Shown here: positions 34,701 to 46,362 of the stretch, piece after piece
Layout of the letters: every line of letters starts with the position of its first letter
Numbering within the stretch: the first letter of the stretch is position 1
DNA from: Syncephalastrum monosporum B8922
Lineage: Eukaryota > Mucoromycota > Mucoromycetes > Mucorales > Syncephalastraceae
Length of the DNA: 64,000 bases
NCBI GenBank assembly: GCA_000697355.1
Contig: JNEN01000658.1
Span: forward strand, 1 to 64,000
Direction of reading: 5' to 3'
The notes under the pieces: generated by a model
What the model saw: only the letters and a program-made list of their open reading frames with translations
What the model was told of the DNA's origin: nothing
Databases searched by the model: none
Program-made: the position numbers and the translations under genes

Positions 34701-35916
34701 GAGCCGGACTTTGTTCATGTAAAGGGTATTGAGGAAGCTGATGGCGACCGCGTCGGGCAGCTTTGCGACGGTCTCGTAAAATTCGTCGTCGAGGTTGTAT
34801 TCGTTCACGATATGGGAGAGGATGAGGGATTCAAGGATGTAGAGAAGGTCGAATTTCTTCATATGGAGGAGGTTGGCCCGATCGGCGTGGTTCAATGGCT
34901 TCTTCAGATCGCTCGCCTTGACGGTGTGGATGTAGGGGCGGACACGCTTGCCGTTCCGCGGCACGAGATTGAACTCGCCTGCCTCGGCGAGCAGGTGGTT
35001 GAAGGCGGGCGCATTGCGCGAAGTCAGGGCAAATTCGATGCGGTAGACAACACAGACACCGAGACGCGGCTTGCCCGGTTCGCCCATGGGCATGACGGGG
35101 CGCCTGGAGCCGCCCGGCGAGCGCTCGGTGTCGGGTGGCACGGACGTGATGCGCTCCCACTGGCCTGCGTATTTAATGACCGTTTTACTTTCTTTCGACG
35201 CCTTCTTATTGTCCCGCCAGAACCGGGCGGGGTTTTTACTGATCAACGTGAAGATGCCGACGTTGTCGTCGCGTTCGAGTTTGATGTCACCCGTCGCAAG
35301 GTCTTTCAGGTGGAGTTCGAGCCTGTACTGCTCGCCGGCTTGGGCAAAGAAGACTTGGATGTTGCGTTTATCGTAGTTGATGGTGATGGACACGCCATAT
35401 TTTGTGCCCCACTCTTCGACAAACGTCTTGTCATCCTTGAAGACGCCCATGGCGAAATATTTCCCGTTCATTCGGGAACGGCGTCTGTTATTCGCGTTGC
35501 TGAAGCTGCTGGTGTGATCTCGGAGGGCTTTGTCCGGGTTGGCACGCGGTTCGATGGAGACGAGGCGACCGTCGATGGAGGCCGGCGTTTGCAGGAGCTG
35601 AGGGCTGACTGGGGACCTGGGTTTGGGCGAGGCGGGGAAAAGTGTGAGCTCGATTTCATTGTTTCAAGAGGTGTCCAAAGAATACAAATAGAAAGCGAGC
35701 TTAAAAAGGCACTTACTTGTACAAGACGATCGCGGTTCCGTTGGGCGTCTCATTCTCATTCAGGTTGAGCTGCACTTGCTCCAGTTCACCGTACTTGACA
35801 AACACATCCCGGATAGTGGCCGCAATCGTCTTGCGATTGAGATTCTTGAGCAGGAAACAGCGAAAAGCTGGTTCAGGACTGCCGTGGGACGGTTTACGGG
35901 GCGATCGCGTGTTCAT
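31759..35916 (-). CDS. RNA-dependent RNA polymerase (RNA silencing) with N-terminal RRM-like domain
   Basis: Exons 35717-35916, 34221-35616, 33230-34131, 32920-33167 and 31759-32831 give 1272 residues. The N-terminus has an RRM-like fold (FRCFLLKNLNRKTIAATIRD, NGTAIVLYK). The RdRP core follows: FRFGGAKGVLSV, RPSQIKF, ARIIKAGFL, PKGAFLLGVLDET, and the catalytic DLDGD (residues about 826-830). Next are NLGQIANAHLA, LAQLHSCAVDFPKSG and FPDFMQKKDKEM. The C-terminus is acidic (EEYEEEDEDEFD) and Ser/Pro-rich. Enzymes of this eukaryotic family make double-stranded RNA for Dicer. The start at 35916 is preferred because a longer frame back to 36024 lacks a usable in-frame splice. All introns are GT-AG. 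Confidence 0.94.
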
Positions 35917-37053
35917 GCCTAAAGAGAGAGCGTGAGGGTGGGGTGTCAGTACACAAGACGGGGCCCAGACCGGTAGACGAAGGTTACGTTTAATGTCTTG
36001 CCAGGACGACATTGGGGGAGGCAAGCTGCAGAAGAAGCGCTGTGTCGCACTTTAATCCTTTGTGCTTCAATTTCATCCCCACACACATAAAAGGTGCTCG
36101 TTTGCCCAATGACATCCGTGCACTGCATTAGGTGTGATTTGCTATGTCTTTTGACTTTGCATATCTCTTGGTTTGGGTATGCTCTTATTTGCCACTTGTT
36201 CAATACAATGCAGTGGCTGTCTGTTGTTGTCAACTACTCCTCTTTTTTATTCATTTTGATTGTGGTAATGCTACGATGCCTCGTTCTTGCGTACCGCTAC
36301 CATCACAGACGTTATTCAATTGATCAGTGATACATGTTTGTGGATCAATGTTTGAGTGATAAAGTTATAGGACGTACACGTGCGCACTTCAGGCGCATAC
36401 TTAGGACTTTTATTCGCTGCAGTATAACGTTGGTGCACTTTTTACGTCGGTGCAAAATAGTATAGTAGAGGAACGTGTGCAAAAAATCGAATGTGCTGCT
36501 TATAGGTGTGAGTTTGCTCAAGACATAAGAAAAATGAGAGGGAGTATACTATCCAATGAGGGGACTAACTAGCGCGATTAATACATTGTCATATTGCAAC
36601 ACACATATTTATGCACAATGCCCTATACGCCCTGCAGATTCCTCCAACCTTGACCAAAGCATGTGTACATCTTCTAGATGCGCTGCCAATTTTTTACTGC
36701 AAATCATACATAATTTTATGATATACATACACAGCACATGTACAAGCAAAGAACAACATGCTGTCACATACATATGCCGACCCCGTTAATCATGCATGAA
36801 ATTGCTAAGCAGATCAACTATTTCTGTTTCCTTGATAAACAGGGAACCCACTGCCGCTTGAGCTTGGATGGATACTGTGCTGTTTTGCAATGAGACTCCT
36901 GCGACCACTCTGAACAGTACGAAACACACGCATATAGAACGAATGCAGCCGGTTTGAGTGATGTTCGATAAGTGTAGAATTAGAAGTGTTTATGAACAAA
37001 TGAGTACGTAAGCGCAAGATCCTTTTCTTTTAAATACAAAGTGCTTGATAAAT
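35917..37053. other. intergenic upstream of RdRP, no gene seen
   Basis: About 1.1 kb, AT-rich, with no coding-like frame. The 150 bases next to the RdRP start include a possible leader intron ending CTCTCTTTAG just before the ATG. Confidence 0.55.
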
Positions 37054-39245
37054 CTACATGCTGGACGTGTTGGTGTCGGCGGTCTCTTGCGCGCTCGTTT
37101 CGGGAATAGCGTAAATGGATGTCTCGGGCATGACGCGGTTCTTTTGTGCGAACAGGTTGCCCACATGGGTGACCCACATGGCGCGTTTCTCCATGGCCGC
37201 CACTGTGTGCTCGGAAAGTGTTGACCGCGGTCCAGAAGTCGCTTTCCGTTTTTTGGACTTTTGGACTCGCTAGCAAAAAGCCGATGACGTGAGCCACTAC
37301 TCGCAAAGCCAAAGTAGGCTAGGATCCCTCCTTACCAGACGCTTTGTGTAGCATTGTTCTACTTGGGAGTCCAACGTGTCGAGGACTTGCTGATACTGCT
37401 CAAACTGAAGCTGCTCATCCACCACGCTCAACAGGCGTTTCTTTCTAAAATCATTGACTTTGACTTGGTCCTTGAGTTCCCGTTGGAGTTGTCTGAGCTC
37501 GGCCGAGATTTCGTCGTCTTCACGCGCGTGCCATGCCAACTAAAAATGCACGCTTTACCAAACTACATGTCTCGTTTTGCACTCTTCTTACCTCGTCATC
37601 ATCGTCCTCGATGTCCATGTCCAAAAGGCCGACATATTGGAGTTCTCTTTTCAATCGATCCTCAAAGTCGACGACATGGTCGGGTACGGCAGAGGCTAGG
37701 GCAGCCACGGTCCGGCCGCCTTCCTCCTCCTCTTCTTCTTGTTCCTCTTCTGCATGGATCATGCCCGGGTCGTCCTCCGTGGCTTCTTCGTGGAGTTCCT
37801 GTCGCAGGTCATCATTCAAAGGTTCTGGTATCAGTGTGCTCAAGAGTCGCTCGGTCAGTTCGCCACAGCTCAGCTCGTGCCGCAGCAGATGATCATCGGC
37901 CATCAGGTCCTTGCCGTCGAGGTAGGCTGGGCGTGGGATCGGCGACGGAGGAGCCACGAGCGAGCCGTCTTCCTCGGCCCAACGGTGCAAGTAATAAGTG
38001 CCCAGTCGGGGTATTTGATAGGGTGTCTTGTCGTCGTCCTACAGTCGAGAGAGTCAGGCGTGGATACAGAAGCATATGGAAACACACCTTTTGGAGCAGG
38101 AAATCACGGTCCTCGGCTGTCAAGGGACGGAAATAGGGTTCGACGGCGGCCCAGAAATTGACAACAGGCACTTGGTGTGCGGGTTTGACACGAATGAAAT
38201 CCAGTTCTTCATCCTTGACGGCACTTTTCCTTGGATGGGCTTCGGTCGGTCGCTGATTCTTCTTCCGAGGGGCACCATTTGCCGTCTTTCTCTTTTTGAG
38301 ATAATGATCCTGTGCCGACGGAGTAAGAGAAGAGCAAAGGAAAGGAAAGAATCGGGTGAATTTCCCCATGTTACCTGACTGTGATTGTGGTTGTGAGAGG
38401 TCTGTGACTCGGAAGGTACGGGAGACGAGGGAGGTATACTGTTGCCGATAGGGTTGGCGGAATGGTCGCCAAGGCCACGGGCTATGTAGCAATGCATGGG
38501 TTGTAAGTATGTATGTGTGTGTATGTGACAAACGATGCTGAGAATGACAGATCAGCCATTCATATCACTCATGCCTTACCGTCAGCGTGTGTATCATCGC
38601 TCTCCTCTCGCCGCCGCCGTCGTCGCAGTGCTTCAAGTGCACTGCGATTCGGTAAGTCACTGACAGATGATGGGGGGGGGGTTTGCCACTTACGTCTGGC
38701 GATCCACCTGAGCTTTTGACAGGCGTGGACCGTGAAAACGACCGTTGCTGTCCTGGATCTCTTCGGCTACGTCAAGCAGTCAACAACAAGCAAAGGGCAG
38801 ACAACGGCTTTCAGGGATACGTACCCGCCTTGGAGCGCTCGATCCGCATGCGTTCCATTATCGCGTTTATATTCTTCCCGGCCGAGACAGGTCTTGGTTT
38901 GTCCGGCGTGTCAGACACGGCTACGACAAGGAGAGCAAAATAAAGGTACGCAGTGAGGACACGCTTTATAAACTGTAGATCGGTGAGATTACCGGCCGAG
39001 TCGTGGACCTTCACGTTTTCCAGGAGGTTGGAAAGGTCTTTCTTGAGGAGAAGGATGCGCGCCTGAGGGGCTTGTACGATGGTCTCGAGGTCGTTCCTGA
39101 TATTACAGAGATCGTGTGGCTCTGGAATGTCTCGTATGTTGGAAGAGACGGCCGAGGCTGGCGAGACATACTGTCTGTACTGCTGCGCGGTCGAACTGGA
39201 GAGTGGTATCGGTGGATTGTACCGACGCGTGCTCTCAGACTCCAT
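37054..39245 (-). CDS. NGG1: ADA3/NGG1 subunit of SAGA-type histone acetyltransferase module
   Basis: Nine exons (38993-39245, 38825-38920, 38694-38766, 38580-38641, 38375-38481, 38088-38309, 37592-38038, 37336-37539, 37054-37269) give 559 residues, all in phase. The N-terminus has a coiled-coil region (LETIVQAPQARILLLKKDLS). The conserved Ada3 domain starts with VPVVNFWAAVEPYFRPLTAEDRDFL and DKTPYQIPRLGTYYLHRWAEED. It continues with LLRHELSCGELTERLLSTLI, an acidic Glu tract, DRLKRELQYVGLLD, DEISAELRQLQRELK, and ends in VAAMEKRAMWVTHVGNLF and MPETSIYAIPE. Ada3 holds Gcn5 and Ada2 together in SAGA/ADA. It is head-to-head with CGR1. Confidence 0.9.
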
Positions 39246-39441
39246 TAAAAATGGTCAATGAACGAATACTTTTTTTTTATAAGACGTATATATATATACA
39301 TATATATATATGCTTCACTTCAGTTCTGCTGCTGCCTTTAGATGTGCTTCGCTCAATTCGCCTTCGATCCCCGATACATTCAAGCAGAGTTTTTTTTTCT
39401 TTATTCTTTTTCTCCTCTACACATATTTACTATTGAACACA
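39246..39441. promoter_or_regulatory. divergent promoter of NGG1 and CGR1 with TA repeat
   Basis: The 196 bases between the two ATGs contain a T-tract and an alternating TA run (about 39287-39311) that could serve as an AT-rich promoter or nucleosome-poor element for both genes. The sharing is inferred from orientation. Confidence 0.5.
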
Positions 39442-40063
39442 ATGGCCGAGATACCCAAGACGGAAGCGCCCCTCGATGTGAAGGAGGCCGTTGCTGGCGT
39501 CGTTGATTTACAAAACAAGCGTGTCTCCGGTAACCGATCTTTATTCTCACCATGAGGTAGCTACCGATCAAAACTAACCGTCTCGATCTGTCAAAAAAGG
39601 TAAATCGTGGAAGCTGCAAAAGACACCGACCGTGCGTGCCCAAAAGACAAAGCACCTGAGACGCACCTGGGCTCAGCGCTCCGAGGAGCGTGCCAAGCAG
39701 GAAGCGGTCAAGGCACGCGAGAGAGAAATGAAGGACGAAATTCAAGCTGAAAAAGACGTAAGAGACATGGACAGTTACTCCTATTTTTTTTTTTCTTTTT
39801 CTTCTTCATTTTCTGCTTTTGCTGACACATCGCAAAAAAAATATGAAGAGAAAACGTGAGATCACCACGGAACGCCGGAGAGCCAAGGAGGAAAAGGAGC
39901 GCTATGAGGCGTTGCAGGCAAAGGTAAATACCAAAAATGTCCATCTCGCAAAACTCGTCTGATTTTTTTTTTTTTTTTTGGTCTTTCTTGTTTGGTTTAG
40001 ATGTCTGCCAAGCGGCTGCAGCGTCTTCGGAAGAGAGAAGCGAGAAAGAAGGCCCGCGTCTAA
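39442..40063 (+). CDS. CGR1: CGR1-family rRNA-processing protein
   Basis: Exons 39442-39529, 39600-39757, 39849-39923 and 40001-40063 give 127 residues. The sequence has the Cgr1 layout: a short N-terminus, NKRVSGKSWKLQKTPTVRAQ, then an almost wholly charged helix (RSEERAKQEAVKARER, KREITTERRRAKEEKERYEA) and the closing MSAKRLQRLRKREARKK. Cgr1 is a nucleolar protein needed for 60S pre-rRNA processing. The first two blocks and the basic C-terminus are diagnostic; length fits. Together with REI1 the window therefore has an early and a late 60S assembly factor, though they are not linked. Confidence 0.9.
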
Positions 40064-41476
40064 AAGCATACACGTCTCTCTTGTTTTTGTACATCTCTGT
40101 ATCATTCATGCATCATCATCCTTTTTCCTTTCCCTTCTATTGTTATTAAGTAGCGTTTTTGTATAACTGAGAAAACAACATTTGTTACCTATAAAGTCAT
40201 TTGATGAAGGGGACAGGGGCACCACGCCCATTTACTCGCCACCCATTCCATGTTTTCCTACACAGAAGAACCCAACAGCCACGCAGACGGCCACACGCAT
40301 GTGTACGACAAGCAGGTATGATCGAATTCAAAGTTCAGGGAGACACGACGGAAAACATCAGTGTGTATCGCCAGAAACACATCATCAATAAAGGCATGGC
40401 CCAAAAAAAAAAAAAAAAAGAATGTGCATGAAAGGGGAGTGCGAGGAAGTGTGGTCTTGCAGGCCTCAGCAGCAGGACGCAGCATGAACCGGATGCATGG
40501 TTCGTCCCTCTTGCTTACGTATGAAATGAAATACTGTACATGTACGTACTGTGCGTGCCTGCCGTTTTTTCTCTCTCTGTGTGTGTGTGTGTGTCTGCTT
40601 CTGTCTTCCTGCAAGCTGTGTAACATGTGGGCCCCCCATGATTTTCTCTCCCGGTCAGCATGGGCCGACAAGCTTCTCTATTTATCTCTTCTGTCCTATT
40701 CTGCTGCTTTTTTGTTGGTATGTTTGGCTGCATATGTATTTCATCGGAAATGCTGCTCATTTTGTAAACATGTTTGTAAGAGGGTATTCTCGAGTTGAGC
40801 CTATACGGAGTGTTGTATCGTTTGATGTATTGGCTGCAGGCAGCGCAGCAAGTCAGATGTAGTAGAGAAGCGGGGATGAAAGGGGCATCATTGTTTTCTT
40901 TTTTTCCTTTGCAATAATTGAGAAGCAGCCCGCCGCAGGTCCACACACATGGTATACATTCGTCTATATGAACACAAAAGCGCTCTTATTGTTCTATTAT
41001 GCTTGTTTTCAACTACATATGGAGAAATGAAAAGGAGATGGAATAATACGGTCGAAGATTTAGTGGGATGGAGGGGGAATAGGTCGGCGTGTCATTTTAT
41101 TTTGTGCTCATTATCCATATGGAGTTGAAGAGAGTGGGCGAGCGAGTGCGTGTGCGACGCCAGCAGCAAATACATAATACATAGCACATATCACACTGTA
41201 TCAACACAGGACATCCCAATTACCACCGCCGCCAATAGTGCATCCGCCGCCTGTGCATCATTCAACCAAAAAAGAAAAAAGAAAAAAAAAAGTCGCACAC
41301 ATCCCTGACGGGGGGCGCTGCGCTTCTTTCACTTTCTCCTTATCCTTAACATATATTCAAAGGTAAGACCAGTGTCACTTTTTGCTTCTTTTCCACACAC
41401 ACCCCTTCCACTCTGACTCGGCCGTCGTCCGTTTCTGTTGCACACTTCTTGCACTGCGCTCACCCGTTGCCCCATC
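40064..41476. other. intergenic, long leader of the PKA gene
   Basis: About 1.4 kb without a coding-like frame. It has A-tracts, a (TG)n run near 40577-40593, and pyrimidine-rich DNA before the PKA start. A long 5' leader is plausible for a regulated kinase gene. Confidence 0.5.
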
Positions 41477-43539
41477 ATGTCATCTAATGTGGATCTGCTC
41501 CCTACGCCTAGAGAGCTCGCGCTTCCGACTGTGCCTGTCATGAGCAAGACCACCAAACCACCCATGGTCGTCTCTCCTCCCTTCTTGGGAAACAACCACT
41601 CGGTCTACCTCAGCAATCTGCGCTCTTACCAACAGCAAATGACCACCGCTACCACCACCACCAGCAACTCCCAGAAACGTGCCTCCTCCACCACCAAAAC
41701 ATCCGATACGAGCTCCACTTCTTTACTTCCCCCAAACCACCCTCTTCACCACCACTCACAGAACCAGTCGTCCTCGCATCACACTCAACAACAACAGCAA
41801 CAGCAACAGATGAATGATCCCACCGCTCTCGCAGCTGCCGCCCATGTCTCGGCCCAACTACTCCAACAGCAACAGCAGCAAGCCAAGCGGCTTCATTACT
41901 ATCATACCCGCCAGCCTGTCTATGTCGCTAACCCCTCCTTTGGATTGCAAGACTTTGAACTGCTGGATACCCTAGGTAACTTGTCTCCTCCTTTTTTTTT
42001 GTGCTTCTGCTTCTTGCTTGCATGTCCTGTCTTGGCTTATTCCAGCCCTTCTATTCCAACAAAAAGGCACTGGCACCTTTGGTCGCGTTTATCTGACCCA
42101 ATTCAAGGCCACCAACAAGTTTTATGCCATGAAAGTCCTCAAAAAGTCCGAGGTCGTACGACTCAAGCAGGTGCGCTTACCCTTGATACGTCTGCCTGCT
42201 TTCATTCTGTACTCACGATTATGCCCATGATGTGATCTAGGTGGAGCATTTACTTTGGGAAAAACAAATCTTGGCGTCGGTCCGATTCCCGTTTGTTGTC
42301 GATCTGTGCGTAACTCTTTTTGTTCTCTTTATTATATGTGCGTGTGTGTGTGTGCCGTTCGGTGCCGCAGCGCCTCATGCCAGCTGATTTTCTCACCCTA
42401 ATCTCTCTCTCTCTCTTTTTTTTTGTTTTGTTTTGTTTTTTTTTGCCACCTCTTTTTCTGTTTCTATCTCTAGATTTTGCTCCTTCCAAGACCGGACCAA
42501 CCTGTATATGCTACTCGAATATGTCGTGGGTGGCGAGCTTTTCTCTCATCTGCGTCGTGCAGGCCGCTTTACGAACGACATGACCCGTTTCTACGCTTCC
42601 GAAATCGTCCTCGCCATCGAATATCTGCATTCGAAAAACATCGTGTATCGTGACCTCAAACCGGAAAATCTCCTGCTCGATCACAATGGCCATGTTGTGC
42701 TTACCGATTTCGGATTCGCAAAGCAAATTGATGACAGAACCTGGACCCTGTGCGGCACTCCTGAGTATCTCGCCCCTGAAATTATCCAAAGCAAAGGCCA
42801 TGGCAAGGCGGTCGATTGGTGGGCTCTCGGTATCCTGATCTTTGAAATGCTCGCTGGGTAAGTCACTTCTTTATATTTTCATGACTTCTCTTCTTCTTGA
42901 AGCGTCTTTTTCTCTCTATCTTTTTCACGTGCGCTCATCATGTGCCATTTCATGATTTACATAGCTATCCTCCCTTCTTTGACGACAACTCCTTTGGCAT
43001 TTACGAAAAAATTCTTGCCGGCCGTGTCCAATTTCCTGCACATTTCGATCCGCTCGCCAAGGATCTCTTGAAACGGCTGCTCGTCGGCGATCGGACAAAG
43101 CGTCTTGGAAATCTCAAGGTATATACTTCATCATCCTTTTTTCTTTCTCTCTCTCTTTATCTTTTCATGTCCTCATTGAGCTAAATCTTTTGTTTTTTTT
43201 TTTTTTTTTTCCATTAGGCTGGCCCAGAAGATGTCAAACGACACAAGTGGTTCCGTGGCGTGGACTGGATAGGCCTCTTGGATAAGACAGTCCGGGTAAG
43301 TTGTCCTATGCAATGCAATGCAATGCGTCATTATGTCAGACCATGCTCGCTTACTTGACTCATCTTTTGATTGAAATATGAAGGCGCCGATCATACCCAA
43401 ATATCAACATCCTGGCGATACTAGCAATTTCGAAAAATACCCTGACACACTTGCACCCGAACGCGACACATCTTCTACCGGGGAGGATCCGTACAAGCAC
43501 ATGTTTTCAGAATTTTCTTCATCTTATGCGTCTGCGTAA
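41477..43539 (+). CDS. cAMP-dependent protein kinase catalytic subunit
   Basis: Exons 41477-41975, 42067-42170, 42241-42305, 42474-42857, 42965-43118, 43218-43295 and 43384-43539 give 479 residues. About 155 N-terminal residues are low-complexity (Thr/Ser-rich, two poly-Gln runs, His-rich). The AGC kinase domain follows: Gly loop [22 protein letters not shown] with the catalytic Lys, [55 protein letters not shown] with the activation-loop Thr, and [16 protein letters not shown]. The C-terminal tail ends with the hydrophobic motif [12 protein letters not shown]. The Phe-any-any-Phe ends before a short extension, as in fungal Tpk proteins. It should act in the cAMP pathway controlling growth, dimorphism and sporulation. 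Confidence 0.93.
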
Positions 43540-43744
43540 TCCCAAGTTGACCATGAATGATTTTTTATCTCTCTCTCTCCCTCTGTTTCTCTGCTTTGCA
43601 TACCCTATTTGTTTTCCTGCGTCTTCATCTTAACGCTCGCTTTGATTCCTCTTTTTCTATATCCATTCTTTCTGCGCTGATATCCCTCTTCCCCCTCCCT
43701 TCCCCCACGGACCACCCACAACATGCTGAATTTCTTCGCATTCC

Positions 43745-46362
43745 TCATCGACAATAAATGTATCTATTATCATTTCTTCGTCGTTTTGCTATCCACCACT
43801 GCCACACCATGCACAGAAGCCAGCCTTGCAGACTCAGTGCGACAAGAATAAAGAAAAACTCCCAGCCAAAATCGGCTAGGATCCGGGGAACATGGCTACG
43901 GTATGCTGCAAGAGGATCATGCGACCCAGATACTGAAAATAGACCGGCGGATGCACTGTCGTCCTCGCCTTCCAGCGTTAGCTCCATATAATCGATACTC
44001 GCAGCTAGAAATGGGGCGAAGCGTCCAATCATGAGATACACAGGTCCCGAAATTTTCTTTCTGCCGCTGCTCTCCTTGGACGGCATAAGACTTACCATAA
44101 TCCTCTGGGTTCTCGAACGTGATGTCATACGACCTGCCTGGAACGAGTCGCACTCCAGCCGTGTAAAGACCGGCCACAGTCGGGTTACGTTTGGATTTGA
44201 GGGCAACCCGGAGCAGTGAGACGGTGGTGTTATCCTCGACGAGACGGATCTGCGTGTGCCATCGACGCGTGAAAAAGTCACCACACGTACTCCAGCTGAA
44301 ACAATCGAGATACCGCACGGTCAGCCGGAAGCGCTGTGTGGTATTTTGTGGAGCGGCCAAGGCAGTGATGTTGCGAAAGGTGACGGATCCGGTCTGGGGT
44401 CGATTGACGTTACCGATCGCCATCACATAGGCTCCTCCTGAACACAGTTGGCAGCCCTTGCGTCGCGCCAAACCATGAACTTGGTTCGCGAGATCCTCTG
44501 CCTCGTAGCGTCGACTGATTTGATCGTCTTTTCGGGACTCGGGCAGGCTAGCCGATCCTGTCTGTTGCGGGTTCCATGTGCCGTTTGCCAGTACATGCAG
44601 GGCGCAGCCGTGCGCAGGGAGGGTGAGCGTCATGTTGGCTTTCTGGTCCAGCCGATGGGTAGCATTCTTCCATACGTCATGAAACGTGGCTGTCGCGCCG
44701 GTATAGAAATCATCTAGATAATCCAAGGTGAACGTGACAGGATAGCCCTTGAAGTTGATGAGGACCACAACCGCCCTGCCCTTTGACAACGGGCCTGCCC
44801 ATACATCGTGGTCGTGCCGAGCATGACGCAAACGCGTGGCAGGCACGCCCAGTGCATCTTGCTATTTTTTTTTTTTTTTTTTTTTTTTTGTGTGTTTATG
44901 AGGATGCTAAGACTAATATGGAGTATAGCCTATGGGCATTTGTAACTTACGTTGATTGCGATGACTTGTGCGTGTGTAACAATGTCAAAAAGTTCGGGAG
45001 ACATGTCCTTGAGGCTGCTACCAAGGATGAGGGGCGCCTTCATGGCTGCCCAAAGTGAAAAGTGGGTACGCGATTCCTCGATAGTGAGTTTCCCGTTGCC
45101 AATCTATATACAATAGGGAAAGGGATAGAAAGGCGCGATGATGAGTCTCTGGATCAAAGAATATCTATTTTCTGATCCGGTGCTACGCCGGCATGGCATA
45201 ACGTACCTCGAGCATGTCGGGATCTGCCCAGTGGCCCGCACCGCCTAAATGAACTACTTTGGCGTGTACATCTAGGATCTCCACAATTGATTTCCATCCG
45301 TTGTAGATATCGTCGTGCGTTCGGAAACTGTGACCTACACGCGGTGCCCATTCCCACGTATTCTCTACATCAAGAGCGTCAGCGACCGAGCAACGGGATC
45401 TTCCCCTCCCCAAAGCCCTTTTTTTTTATATCTTACCAACACCCCAGGTACAAATAGAATAAAAGATATCGCGTCCTGTAGCGTCGAGGGCAGTACGCAT
45501 TTGCTGAAACCGGGACTCGGCTGCCAAGCCTTCGTCATAGTTGCAGTTATCGTACTAAATAATGGAATGTGTTGGAAAAAAAAGGATTGAATTTTTTAGT
45601 CCCTCATACTAGTCATTATCGAGGCCGTCCAATCTCTTCCTTTTTTTTGTTTTGCTGATTGGATCAGAAAAAGGGTCATACCTTGAGGTAATCTATTCCC
45701 CATTCAGCGTAGCTGGCGGCATCTTGCGTTTCAAAATGCAGAGACGCCATTCTTCCTATTTAAGAAACATCGGTCTATATTTTTGGTGTCTGCGCTTTGG
45801 CATTGCTGTTTGTGTAACCTTTTCTTTATATTTTTTTCATTTCATACCTGCACATGTCTTTCGGCCTGCGCTGCTGTAGATACCAAACTGTAGGCCTTTT
45901 GTGCGTCAGTGAGGACTTTGTATGAATCAATTGAAAAATACCTTTGTCATGGATATAGTCACCAAGCGCTTTCATGCCGTCCGGGAATGCAATTGAGTCA
46001 ACGAGGATCGTGCCATTGTCATTGCGTTCGGTAGACTGCCAGCAGTCGTCCAAGTTGACATAGCTATATCCGGCCGCCTTGAACCCTGAAAGTTGTCGAG
46101 TGTGTTGGTTTGTCTTTGAAACATGTGTCCCTGTTTTAATACCTCTATCGACCATCGCATTTACGGTGTCTTTGATGAGGTCTTGGTGGATTTCGCAACC
46201 GTATTTATTCCACGAGTTCCTGAACAGTCAGCTTACACGATACCGTTGATATTCATATATCCAAACACACCATCCCATGGGCGGCGTCCTTGCCAGCAGT
46301 GGTTTTTGCGCGTGTGCATGATGATAACCAAGCAACAATAACAATGAAATCAGGTACATCAT
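43745..46362 (-). CDS. GH27 alpha-galactosidase with CBM35-like module and C-terminal membrane anchor
   Basis: Ten exons (46271-46362, 46143-46219, 45942-46085, 45848-45895, 45682-45755, 45437-45554, 45207-45364, 44951-45103, 44096-44861, 43745-44004) give 629 residues. A signal peptide (MMYLISLLLLLGYHHAHA) leads to the GH27 barrel: ARTPPMGWNSWNKYGC, SYVNLDDCWQ, FGIYSSAGRKTC, the nucleophile Asp in YDNCNYD (about residue 147), and the acid/base motif DPDMLE. After the beta-sandwich comes a module starting RYEAEDLANQVHGLARRKGC that resembles CBM35. The end has a hydrophobic helix (FFFILVALSLQGWLLCMVWQ) and a basic tail WWIAKRRRNDNR, giving type I membrane topology. The enzyme should remove alpha-1,6-galactose from outside or vacuolar substrates. 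It is convergent with PKA. Confidence 0.9.
44865..44889. repeat. T25 homopolymer inside an alpha-galactosidase intron
   Basis: On the coding (minus) strand this is A25, lying immediately before the TAG acceptor of the intron 44862-44950. Confidence 0.95.

Noticed and set aside
34239..35768. 509-codon open frame on the plus strand
   Set aside because: It is antisense to the RdRP exon 34221-35616 and arises from that gene's codon usage; it has no domain and crosses the RdRP intron and exon ends.
35917..36024. Upstream extension of RdRP (start MPPPMSSWQDIK)
   Set aside because: The frame is open, but the likely leader intron ending CTCTCTTTAG is out of phase with it, so the start at 35916 is simpler.
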